A DNA stretch of 64,000 bases from Cystobasidiopsis lactophilus (Eukaryota; Basidiomycota; Agaricostilbomycetes; Agaricostilbales; Chionosphaeraceae), in NCBI GenBank assembly GCA_001599975.1, contig BCIO01000002.1:1550001-1614000 (forward strand), read 5' to 3'. Below are positions 1-9,516 of the stretch, in pieces. The notes below the pieces were generated by a model. That model was not told the origin of the DNA and made no database searches. It saw nothing but the letters and a program-made list of their open reading frames with translations. Numbering within the stretch: the stretch's first letter is position 1; every line of letters starts with the position of its first letter. A program made the position numbers and the translations under genes.

Positions 1-564
1 TTCGTCTTCTGGCGGTGGTGGGATCGGAGACGCGGGATCGGCCTCTGGCGCAGCTGGCTGTTCGATCGAGGGCGCTATCACTTCTGGCACGTCCTCTGGT
101 GCGTCGGTGGTGGGGGAGGTGGCGACAAAGTCGGGGGCGGCAATGGCTGGCAGGTCAGTCGACTCCGAGGCGGCGGCAGGCAAAATCGCTGGGTCTTCGG
201 GTAAAGGCGCGGCGACGGTGGGTAAGGCGGCGGAGACAGGGCTGTGTGGTGCAGCGCTCGGTTCGAGCGTCACAGGAGCGGGCAGAAAAGCAGCGGGCGA
301 GGAGCCGGAAAACGCTTCGGCCTCGATGGGCGCGATAGGCGAGACGAGGGGCGCGGACACAAAGGGACTGGGCACAGCGTCAAGCAACGGGGTGTCCTCC
401 ATGGCCGAGTCGCCGTCCTCGACGACTAGCGGAGTGGCCTCAACTGGCGACATCTCGAAGTCGTCTTCACCTTCGGCCAAGGTTCCAACGACTTCCACTC
501 CCATCTCCTCGTCCGTTTCGTGGTGCTCTGGCACGCCGTCTATGAGCATTTCCAGGTCGGCCAT
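1..564 (-). CDS. Hypothetical acidic, Pro/Ala-rich protein (N-terminal part, runs off window)
   Basis: The reverse strand is open from an ATG at 564 to the window edge, giving at least 188 residues. The protein starts MADLEMLIDGVPEHH and is rich in Glu, Asp, Pro, Ala, Ser and Thr with no recognisable fold, so this part is probably disordered. A 5' UTR intron fits 628-567, with donor CAG/GTGAGC, a CTAAC branch site and acceptor TTCGCAG. An upstream ATG at 576 would lie inside that intron, which is why 564 is preferred. The element TTTTTCGCCACC lies directly before the intron donor. I do not recognise the family; the conserved part may lie outside the window. Confidence 0.6.
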   Translation of the reverse strand, partial: MADLEMLIDGVPEHHETDEEMGVEVVGTLAEGEDDFEMSPVEATPLVVEDGDSAMEDTPLLDAVPSPFVSAPLVSPIAPIEAEAFSGSSPAAFLPAPVTLEPSAAPHSPVSAALPTVAAPLPEDPAILPAAASESTDLPAIAAPDFVATSPTTDAPEDVPEVIAPSIEQPAAPEADPASPIPPPPEDE

Positions 565-894
565 CGCTGCGAACATCCGAACGAGGTTAGCCAAGCGAAA
601 ACAAACGAGAACGAGTCAGCGGGCTCACCTGGTGGCGAAAAATGTGTGGTCAACGCTAAGTTTTGAGAGCTGGTGGAGGTCGGGCGGTCTGCTGGGGTGC
701 TACTAGAGTGCAAAAAGTCGGGTTGCAGAGCTCAAAGGACCTTGTCGACTTGGCAAACAGGGCGCAAAGAAAATCGCAGGGCCTCAGCAACCACTTCGCT
801 GTTTCACTTGTGGTGTACTCCAGATTCTTAAGCCTCCAAAAGCCCTCCTCCTGCCCTGGCTCCACAGCAGCTTTCTCTTAAGCTGTCCTGGCTT
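565..894. other. Intergenic stretch between the left-edge gene and the BFR2 fragment array
   Basis: This stretch holds the probable 5' UTR intron and promoter of the left-edge gene, including a PACE-like GGTGGCGAAAAA at 631-642. Positions 700-894 may be a further, unrecognisable remnant of the array to the right. I see no supportable gene. Confidence 0.4.
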
Positions 895-2080
895 TGTTAA
901 GTCAAGCAGGGACGGAGAAAAGCTCGTTGATCTGCTGTTCGTGCCTTAAAGGCAGTATGGATGAGAAGCACCATGAAGTCCTGCAGGTTGTCGTGAACAT
1001 GCTATCTGTGCATGCAACAATTCGGCTCAGCCTCTGAAGACGGCTGGAGTAAGAGGCAGCGCGCACCTGAGTTTGCGATTTCCAGTCACCTTGCCACCAA
1101 TTTTGCTCTTGTTCGACTGGTGACCTTGTCTCAAAGCTTGTAAAATAGTCTGTGCTATCAATTCCATTGTGAGCCCATGAAAGAGAGCTTGAGTGTTGAA
1201 AGACGCACCTAGGTCGTGATGGGTTTCCCACGCCGAAAGTCTCATGCCACGACCCAGGTCGAAGGAGCCCTATGAAGTTTTGGGGCTTTTCATGGACGTG
1301 GAATCTGTGCGAATTGGCTGCACCGTTCAGCCTCTGAAGACTGGCTAAGGAGATGGCAGCACGCACCTGAACTTGCGCCCTCCAGACGCTTTGCCACCGG
1401 TTTTGCTCTTGCTCGACCGGTGAGCTGCTTGCCTCAAAGCTTGTAGAGTCGCCTGTGTCGAAGGCCGTTAAAATGAAGCTCGCATTTTAGAGCTATCGTG
1501 TGAAACCCGCGCACCTAGGTAGTGTCTAAGCAAAGATTCTCGTCCCCATAACCCAGTTTGGATAGGCACCATGAACGCTTGCGGCTTGTCTTGGACGTGG
1601 AATCTGTGCCTCATTGCAAAAGTGAGCCTCTGAAGACGGCTGTTGGAAGAAGCAGCGCGCACCTGGTCGTGCGCCCTCTATACGGCTTGCCACCGGTCTT
1701 GCTCTTGTTCGACCGATGGGCTGCTTGCTCCAGAGCTTGATTGACCGACGACTGGCCTGTGTGAGCACAAAAGTCCTCATAAGCTCATATATATTGGAGC
1801 TATAATGTTGAGAAAGCACACACCTAGAATGGGGCTCTTCCAAGCAAAGATTCTCGCGCCATCTCCCACATTGGATGGCCACCATAAGCGTGTGCAGCTT
1901 GTCGTGGAAATGACATCTGTGCAAAGCGTGCTTCTGAACAGCCTTCGGGGAATGGCTAAAAGATAGGGCGCGCGCACCTGATCTCGCGCTCTCTAGACGA
2001 CTTGCCACTCCTCCAAAGCTTGACGGCCTCAAACCTCCAGCCTCAGCGCTCGTACCAGACGGGTGGGGTGGATCCTCTGT
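895..2080 (-). repeat. Tandem array of four decayed copies of the BFR2 3' end
   Basis: Four diverged copies of the last exons of the neighbouring BFR2 gene lie in the same orientation. The counterpart of the penultimate exon can be placed at 1067-1149, 1367-1452, 1663-1756 and 1978-2076; the intact one is at 2383-2476. Exon ends are spaced 300, 296, 315 and 405 bases. Each copy keeps the acceptor CACAG, the donor CAG/GTGCG and a piece of the last exon. In translation, VTGNRKLR corresponds to ASKGRKIR of the gene, and RFHVHEKPQNFI corresponds to YHVHEKLQNFM. The reading frames are broken, so these are not separate genes. The divergence suggests old, repeated local duplication. Confidence 0.75.
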
Positions 2081-2153
2081 GCGACCATTGCTTCATCTTA
2101 AGCTCCCATTCGAGCTCTCAAAATGCAAAAAAAACGACGCACCCTCAAATGGC

Positions 2154-3983
2154 TTAAGCAAAGATCCTCAACCCCCCAAAATCCTCCTCTTTCTCCTTCT
2201 CCCCACCGGCCAAAGTCGCCTTGTTGCCCAATAAGGACGCGAACAGCTCTTTCACCTGGCCCTCCGCCCAAACCCCGGTCGGGTTGTAGGGCACCATAAA
2301 GTTCTGCAGCTTCTCATGCACGTGATACCTTTACACCTCATATTTAGTCAAAGAGGAAGAGAGGGGGAGGGATGGACGGTACCTGATTTTTCGGCCTTTG
2401 GAAGCTTTGGTGTCCACCACGCCTTTCTTCTTGTTCGATTGGTGTGAAGTTTTGAGAGCTTGTAAAGCTGAATCATCTGTGCTTGCCCATTCCTTGTGAG
2501 CTCTGGCCGCCCAAAAGAGCTGTTTGGGTGAAGGGAAACGCACCTAGATCTAGCAATTGGTTGTCCACCGCGTCTTTCAACAGAGCGTGGTAAAAGTCCG
2601 AGTCGTCAAACACCTCGTCGTCCTTGACCTTGTCGGCCGCTTTGAGCTCCTCCAAAGGCTTGGGCTGGGCCCGAAGGATGCGGGTCCGGTCCAGCAGCTT
2701 GTCCCGGTCGGTGGTGAGCAAGTAGGAGATTTGGCCCCACGTGTTCCTCGCCATGCCTCCTGAAGAGAAGGACTTGGACGACTTGGCGGTGGAGGTGAGG
2801 GAGGCGGCCGAGACTTTGTCGGACCACTTGATCAAGGTGGAAGAGAGGTATGGGTCGTAGGCTTTGTTCAGGGCCGAGGTGGCGCTGAGCGCTTGGGCCA
2901 ACGAGTCGGGCTTGGGCTTCTTGCGCAAAGGGGGTGAAACGGAGGAGTTGGTTCGCATCAGGTCCTATGCTCGCCCGCCCGACACATGAGCTCTCTGGGC
3001 TTGGGATTCAAAGGGGGAGGGAAGAAAAGGCTTTACCTCTCGGAGTTGAAGGAGCACGTCGTTGAGTTGGAACAAGCTTGCCAAAGTGGCGGCCTTTTCC
3101 TCAGCTGCTCGGGCCTGTGCATAGTTGGAGAGCAGTCTAAGCCAAAAGCAGAGATGGCAATGAGTAAGCACCACCACGCACAGCTTCTTCTCCTTCGGCA
3201 CTCGTAGATGAAGCCTGTGCGTCGTAAACCCTACTTCTTTAGCTCTTTGCTGGAGAGCTATCGTAGAGAGTTCAGAAGCACGCACCAATGGCAACTCGTT
3301 CGCCAGCCCGACGGCCTTTTGAATCTTGATGCGCATCTCCAACAGCGAGTCCCACAGCACCTATAATGCCCCTTGCACACTGAACCCCAGAACACCAAAA
3401 GAGAGGCAAAGGGGAGAGAGAAAAGACGCACCAGCTGCCTCCTCACATGCAAGCCCTTCTCCCGGTCCGCCTGGTTGGCCGTCCTCAGCTGGGCCAACAT
3501 GTCCTCCTCGTCGTCCCGTTTGCGCTTGGGAGAAGCAACACTCGGCTCCTCCTCCTCTTCTTCCTCCTCTGAGTCCTCTTCATCGTCCTCCTCTGATGAT
3601 GAGCTGCCCGCCGACTCGATTGGCCCAAATGCCAAGTCTTCATCATCCGAGTGTGGCTTGTACAGCTCAGAGCGGGAGACGGCTTGGCCAGCGTACTTCT
3701 TCCCGTCCAATTGAGCCGTCCTCAACTGGCTCTTCCTTCTCTCACACATCAATGTCAAATGGCCTTGAAAAGGGCAATGGTCAAGCACGCACTCTGAAGT
3801 CAGGTAGTGCTCCCTGCCCCCTTCGTCCCCAGCTAAACCCAAATCTTCTTCAGCTTCCGGGTCGAGGGCTACCGGGTTCGAGAGGTCCGCTAGGAAATCC
3901 TTCAATGTGCCTATGAACGCCCCCGCGGTTAATCAACTGTTCAGCCTTTGGGTTCTTCTAGCAATGCACAGACCTTTAGCCAT
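2154..3983 (-). CDS. BFR2: Bfr2/AATF (Traube) ribosome biogenesis protein
   Basis: The gene encodes the AATF/Bfr2 protein, a nucleolar component of the small-subunit processome acting in early 18S pre-rRNA processing. About eight exons can be joined. Exon 1 is only ATGGCTAAAG (3983-3974, donor GTCTGT), followed by GTLKDFLADLSNP. The next parts are the GKKYAGQAVSRSELY block, a Glu/Ser-rich acidic stretch, the AATF core (LWDSLLEMRIKIQKA) and a second block after two introns. The C-terminal TRAUB domain follows, with FDDSDFYHALL, then ASKGRKIR and YHVHEKLQNFM. It stops at 2154. Its 3' end is the parent of the decayed tandem copies to the left. Family assignment is firm; exact splice sites for the middle exons are inferred. 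Confidence 0.9.
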
Positions 3984-4030
3984 GGCTGCAACGACAGTTC
4001 TAAGGAGGAAGAAACAAAAAATTTATTTTG

Positions 4031-4060
4031 CGCGAGCGCTGAGCGGCGGCGCGCTCGTGA
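4031..4060. repeat. GC-rich inverted repeat upstream of BFR2
   Basis: CGAGCGC and GCGCTCG arms face each other across a short GC-rich spacer about 50 bases upstream of the BFR2 start and just beyond the ERV1 stop. It could be a hairpin in the ERV1 3' UTR or a promoter element. No function is shown. Confidence 0.35.
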
Positions 4061-4157
4061 AATGAGATGAGTGGTGCGTTTTTCTTCGATTCTAGACTAC
4101 AAATCTCTAAGTGCTGTTGCCTAAAGGTTTTCTAAAAAGCCCCAAAGGAGAGGGATG

Positions 4158-4739
4158 TCAATCGCAAGACCCATCCCTCCAGCCCTGGCTCCACCTCTCC
4201 TCGACCTTACTACAGTCAAACCTCTGCTTCCCCAACCGCTCATTGACCTCGTTGTGCACCTGGCACATCCACAGCCCCAACTGCTCCCTGCCTTCGACCG
4301 CAGGCTCGGGCGGGTGGCGCTTCATCTCCCCCTCCAGCTCTTTCGCGCAGTGCGAGCACGGGTACAGCGCCGGCAAAGCCTTCAGCAACCCCAACATCGA
4401 ACTCCGCTGTTGGGCCCCAGGTCGTAAAGGGTAGTGCGCGGCGGTGGTGTGCAGGAAAGTCCACGTGTGCCGCCCTAGGATGTCCACGTCCGGCGGGCAG
4501 TGGCGCTCAAACTCGATTTCAGTCCGCGGCTTCTTAGATGGCGTGGGAGAGGGCTTTTTGGAGAGGGAGAGCAGACGTTGAAAGCCGGCCGAGCTGGTGC
4601 AGAGCTAGTTGGACCCCGTTTGAGCTTGTGATTTCAGGAGAAGCAGGAAGGACGGCACCTTGCAAGGCTTGCCATCTGGACCTAACACGGTGCCCTCCTC
4701 TTGGGTGCTGGACGACTGAGAAGGTTCAGCGGCGACCAT
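4158..4739 (-). CDS. ERV1: Erv1-type FAD-linked sulfhydryl oxidase
   Basis: This is the Erv1/ALR oxidase that reoxidises Mia40 in the mitochondrial intermembrane space and passes electrons to cytochrome c. Exon 1 (4739-4659) gives MVAAEPSQSS and ends in the conserved GPDGKPCK. After the intron (4658-4605), exon 2 continues LCTSSAGFQ, then the LGRHTWTFLHTTAAHYP flavin-binding block, the YPCSHC redox motif, NEVNERLGK and the C-terminal cysteine segment FDCSKVEERW to GSCD. Length (about 175 residues) fits the family. Two PACE-like motifs (4827-4840 and 4912-4922) lie 90-180 bases upstream. The exon junction was chosen because it restores the expected C-terminal frame. Confidence 0.92.
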
Positions 4740-5064
4740 TGTTCGAGAGGCAAGGGGATTGGCCGGGGCGGGTTGAGATGAGATTTCGGAGGAGGAGGAC
4801 GACGCACAGTCAGCTGCCGGCACGCGGGTGGCGAAAAATTGTGGGCAGTCGAGTTTGGTTCTCGCTGGAAAGGCATTCCTCAGCGGCTTTTCAGCACATG
4901 CAAAAAAGGCTGGTGGCAAAAAGGGCTTCCAAGTTCCCAAAAGGCAAATCCAAACGAGTGTTGCAAAACGCCTATCATATAAGCCCCCTCTTAAGAGAAT
5001 ACAATACAACCAGCGACCGTCTAAAAAGCCCCCTCTTCTTTTAGGTGTGTGAGAGAGGTGCCTT

Positions 5065-6976
5065 TCAGTTCTTGAAGTGGCCGACGCCGTCCGACTTGAA
5101 CCCTTGGCCGTCCTCGAGCTTCTCCGTCTTGTTGCTCGACGTCTCCGACCCGTCCGCGTCCTCGCCAAAGCGGTAGGGGTAGCGCTTGTGCAGGTACGGC
5201 CCGGCCAGGGCGAGCAGGCACGCGAGGCCCATGAAGGCCGCCGTGACCGCGTTGCCCTGGATGTACCGGGGCGCGGTGGTCGAGGGCCAGAGGTAGGCGC
5301 CGTAGATCGAGGCCGTGTTGCCCACGCCGTTGATCAGCGCCTGCGCGATGGCCTTTTTCTCGGCCGGGAAGCTGACAATGTTGGCGAACCAGGTGAGGAT
5401 GCCGGGCAAGGCGGTCCAGATGCCCGAGGCGCCAAAGACGAGCAGGGCGTAGCGCGCGTGGTTGTTGGTGACGAAGCACTGCACGATGAACGTGATGCTC
5501 GAGATGCCGGCCGGGATGGCACTGTTGGTCGACCAAAAAAAAAAATCGGTCAGCTCCCGCCAGACTTCCTCTTTAACGAAGCATAGTAGACAACGCACAT
5601 GACCAAAGAGCGCTCCTGGTACTTGTCAGCGAGCAGGTTGCAGGTGACGGAGAGCACGGCAGCGACGGCGTAGATGGGGCAGGTCATGTACTGGGCCATG
5701 GTGCCCTTGTAGCCGAGCGACTTGGTGAGGGTGGGGATGAAGTAAGAAATGGTGCCCGAGCCAACGATTAGGACGAAGAGAGCCATGACTATACACGCCC
5801 AGTGAATCAGCTGGAGTGGTCGAGAAACAAAATGAAGGCGAAGGCTCACAGTAGTAAGTCCTCCAATCCGAGACGGCGGCCTTGAAGGAGCCCCAGTGGC
5901 CAAGCTCAGCGCCAGCTCCCTTGCTCTGCTTGGTGATGCCGATCTTGTCCTGGGCCAAGCGGACGAGAGCGAGGCGCTTCTCGGCGTCGGTGAGCCAGCT
6001 CGTCTCCTGCGGCCAGTCCGGAAGCACAAGGAACTGCACAATAGTCTCAGAATCGTCTCTTCAAGTATGTATTATGATGAAGAACTCACGGAAAAGATGG
6101 CGCAGCCGACGGTCATCAAGCCTTCGATGATGAATCTGTAATCAAGCATGTTAGTTTTGGCCAAACGACTCCAAGAAAGGGGGTCCGCTACAGCCATCTC
6201 CAGCCCTCTATTCCAGAGTGTCCATCCAGTCCCTTGATGATGGCGCCGGCGAGGATGCCACCGAATGCACCTGACAGGATCGCGGCGGCGTAGAAGAAGG
6301 CCATACGCTTGCCAAGCTCAAAAGTGCGGTACCAGGAGGTGATGAGGAAGAAGACGCCGCAGAACTGCGCAGAAGGTCAGTCCTAGGTCGCAGATAGAAA
6401 GAGAACGGGGACGAACGAAGCCGGCCTCAACGACGCCCAAGAAGAAACGGATGACCACCAGGCCAGTGTAGGTCTGGACAGTCGCCACTAGACCAGCCAT
6501 GATGCCCCAAATCAGAGTAAGGGATGGGAGGTAGATTGAAGGTCGAACTGTGAGCTCGCGGTCAGCCGGACTCTCGGGTGGCAAGCAGGGGCAAAAAAAA
6601 ACTCACGTCTCGAGAGGAGCATCTGGGAAGGCGGCTCGAAGAGAAGGTAGGAGACGAAGAAGATGAGGAGAGCCACGCTGTACCGGTTGTCGTTGAGGTC
6701 GAGGTCGGTGGCGAGGCCGGCGACTTTGGCATTGCCCTGTGCGCGTGGTCAGCTGGCGGGCCTTTGAGAAAATCAAGGCTTGCTCACGATGTTGGTTCGG
6801 TCGAGGTAGTTGCAGAAGTACATCACCCAGACGGCCGGGAAGAGATGCAGGTCGACCTTGCGCAGAAACCGCTTCTCCTCAGGCGATCCCTGCACATACT
6901 CGCGTGCAGCGATCTCCATGAGCTCGTCGTCGATTTCTGGCTTCTTCGCCAACGCGAAGGCGAAGATGTTCTTCAT
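5065..6976 (-). CDS. MFS transporter, Dal5/allantoate-permease-like (anion:cation symporter)
   Basis: About eight exons encode a twelve-helix MFS carrier of the fungal anion:cation symporter family (Dal5, Tna1 and relatives). It starts MKNIFAFALAKKPEIDDEL; the first helix reads LHLFPAVWVMYFCNYLDRTNI, with the family-typical NYLDR motif. Later exons carry LIWGIMAGLVATVQ, GIEGWRW, the cytoplasmic loop and the last helices, ending in a hydrophilic tail DGVGHFKN. The plasma membrane location and an organic-anion substrate follow from the family; the exact substrate cannot be read. A run of ten A bases lies in an intron near 5535. Start and stop are clear. Confidence 0.85.
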
Positions 6977-7652
6977 TGTTGGTGGCGGGCAGGAGAGAGA
7001 GGAAGGGAAGGGTGAAGTGACGTTCGAAGCGACAAGGAGGGGAAAGGCGTGGCGAGGGACGGAGGAAGTCAAAAACTTGGAGCAAGAACAAGAAGCAAGA
7101 TTTGAAGTAGTGTGGAGGTAGCCGCGCCGAGGTCCCAAGGAGAGCAAGTGCGCTCCGGAGCCCCAACTTGAAATAAAAACTGCTCTTAGCCCTGGCGGAT
7201 CGCTTCCGCCTGGGCAGACGTCGGAATTTTAGCTCGAGTTAGTGCTCGGCTCGATTTTTTAATGACCAGATTCACGTCAGAAAGTGGGGAAAGCTTGCTT
7301 GCTGGCCTGGCAAAGTTTGTGAAAACTGTGTTTTTACACCCGGTCCCGTCATGGAAGGTGTGAACCGCATGGGAAACGCTTGTCAGTCGATAGCAGATAG
7401 AACATGAAGCCGATGGGCCCGAAGCGAGAAATCCTGGGGGACGGCATCATGAAAAACGTGGAGCAAAGTAGTCTGCCCTGAGAGGAGAGAGACGCCGGCC
7501 TGCGTTCCGGGTTGACCTTTGCACCTTGACCCCTACGCGTTCTTGCTGTAGGTCTCAGAAGCTTGTCTGGTGCCAACCCCAATCAATTCTGGCAAACGCA
7601 GAAAGCTCCGAATCCTCTCCGCAAAAAACGACCAGGCCAAAGACTACACAAA
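6977..7652. other. Divergent intergenic region between the MFS carrier and the dehydrogenase gene
   Basis: This 676-base stretch separates two divergent starts and should hold both promoters. There is an open frame from 7530 running into the dehydrogenase gene, with a possible acceptor CTGTAG at 7545-7550, so a further upstream exon cannot be excluded. No other gene is supported. Confidence 0.4.
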
Positions 7653-9299
7653 ATGGCACCTTTAAAAGCGCAAGTCGACTTGTCGGAAGAGGCCAAGTTG
7701 AAGCTCGTCCAGAGCTTGTATGATGGCATCCAGCTCGTCGCGACAGCAGAGGCCTTGACGCTCGGCGCTCAGACGGGCTTGCATTTAGGCAACCTTTTCG
7801 AGACTGTCAAGAACTCGGCCGGCACTTCCAACATGTTCTCGTCACGAGGTCCCAACATGCTCAAGCCAGGCAGCGTCGACAACCAAAGGACAGTGAAGCA
7901 GGCATACGAAGAATTGGTGCGAGCTCTCCAACTCCAAATGTAGCCTTGGCCTCTAGGCTGACTTTCGGCTCTCTAAACCAGAATGCTGCCCTGACAGTTG
8001 CAAGAGACCCCAAAGTCTGCTTCAACTCTCCCATAGCCACAGCGGCCGAACAGATCCTGCTGGCGGCCTGTGGCGCGGGGCTTGGAGCAGAGCCCGATGC
8101 CGCCGTCGCCAAGATCTATCAAAACTTCGGTGGCAAAGACCTTTCCGCATCTCAGCCAGCACCTGAAGATCTCGTGGCCGCGCTGCGCAGTCGGTCGCTT
8201 CCGAAACCGAAGCGAGTGGCGTTCATCGGTCTCGGGTCTATGGGTCTTGGCCAGGCAACCATCCTTCTCAGTGGGTGGTCGTGCTGCCAACATTCATTCA
8301 AGACCTTACTGACTTTGGTTGACAGAGGCTGGATTCGAAGTCATCGGCTACGACAACTTTGAGCCTTGCGCTGACAACTTCCGCAAAGCCGGTGGCAAGA
8401 CTGCCGCCACTGCTGCCGAAGCTGCCACTGGAGCCGACGTGCTTGTGATGATGCCCGTCTTTCTTGGCCAAGCCGAGAGCATCTTGTATGAAACCGGCGT
8501 CATAGAAGCCCTGGCAGACGACGCCATCATCATCCTCTGCTCAACCTGCCCTCCAACTGGCATCAAGGCGCTGGGCGCAAAAATCAAGGCCACCCGCTCT
8601 TCGCTGAATTTTGTGGATGCCCCTGTCTCCGGCGGTGCTCTTCGGCAAGTCACTGGTCCTCACTCGGCGCTACTGTCGCTGATTTTGCCCAAACGAGCAG
8701 TGCTGCAAAAGGCGATCTCATCATTATGGCCAGCTCTGACTCGCCTCAAGCTTTGGAGGTTGCCTTCCCAGTCCTCGACGCCTTTGCCTCGACCATTGGC
8801 AACACTTCCAACCTCAAAATCTTGAATGGGCTCGGCATGGGCAGCTCCACTAAGCTCATCGTTCAGTATCAAGCGGGCACCCACTCTGTGGGCGGCGCAG
8901 AAACCATCGCCTTCGCCGCTCGCCTCGGTCTCGACACCGCCAAGGCCTACAAACAGCTGGTGGACAATGGCGCAGGCTTCATCTTTGCCAACCGCTTGGG
9001 GAGGGTCGTGACAGGCAGCGACGTCGTCGAGTCGAAGACAGAGATCGTGGGTCGTTTCAGTGAAAAGTCGAGCCCTTCGGTGTCTGAGTTTGCCACCGTT
9101 TCAGATGTGCAAGGACTTGCGTCTCGTTGTGGAAGAGTCGCGGTCCGTTGGCGTGCCAGTGTTCTTGCCAGCCATCGCTCACGCTCTGTCACTGCAAGCG
9201 CTGGCTGCCGGGTGGGACAAGTTGGACGACTGTTGCTTCATCAAGCTTTGGACCGATGTCAACGGGGACAACCCGGTCGGGCTAGCCCACCAGAAGTAG
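7653..9299 (+). CDS. 3-hydroxyisobutyrate dehydrogenase-like protein with a half plus a full repeat
   Basis: Five exons encode about 430 residues. The first part (MAPLKAQVDLSEEAKL, GIQLVATAEALTLGAQTGL) matches the C-terminal helical domain of the beta-hydroxyacid dehydrogenase superfamily without a Rossmann domain in front. A complete second unit follows: the NAD(P) motif GLGSMG in VAFIGLGSMGLGQ, the substrate block VDAPVSGG, and GMGSSTKLIVQ with the family's catalytic lysine, then a second helical domain ending GLAHQK. Splice sites restore the frame throughout, including one GC-AG intron (8646-8699). L-threonate dehydrogenase-like proteins are related, but substrate is unknown. The ATG at 7653 has a good context; an upstream exon remains possible. 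Confidence 0.75.
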
Positions 9300-9516
9300 A
9301 AGCAGTAACTCACATCCTTGCATTGAACGCCACCACGGCGTTGATCCATCCTTGAGCCACAAGTCATATCTTGGGCAAGCGACAACGCGGGGCAAAGGCC
9401 GCCGTGCCCTGGCGCCGGCAGCCATCTGAAGTTGTGTCGAACCTGGAGAACTGAGCACAACACGAGGACACCACCCAGCATTCAAAGCTGATTCCGTTGT
9501 TCGGAGTCGCCTTTGC

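Noticed and set aside
902-2032. Long minus-strand open frames as independent genes
   Set aside because: They fall in the decayed BFR2 copies, cross splice sites and carry only fragments of the BFR2 C-terminus.
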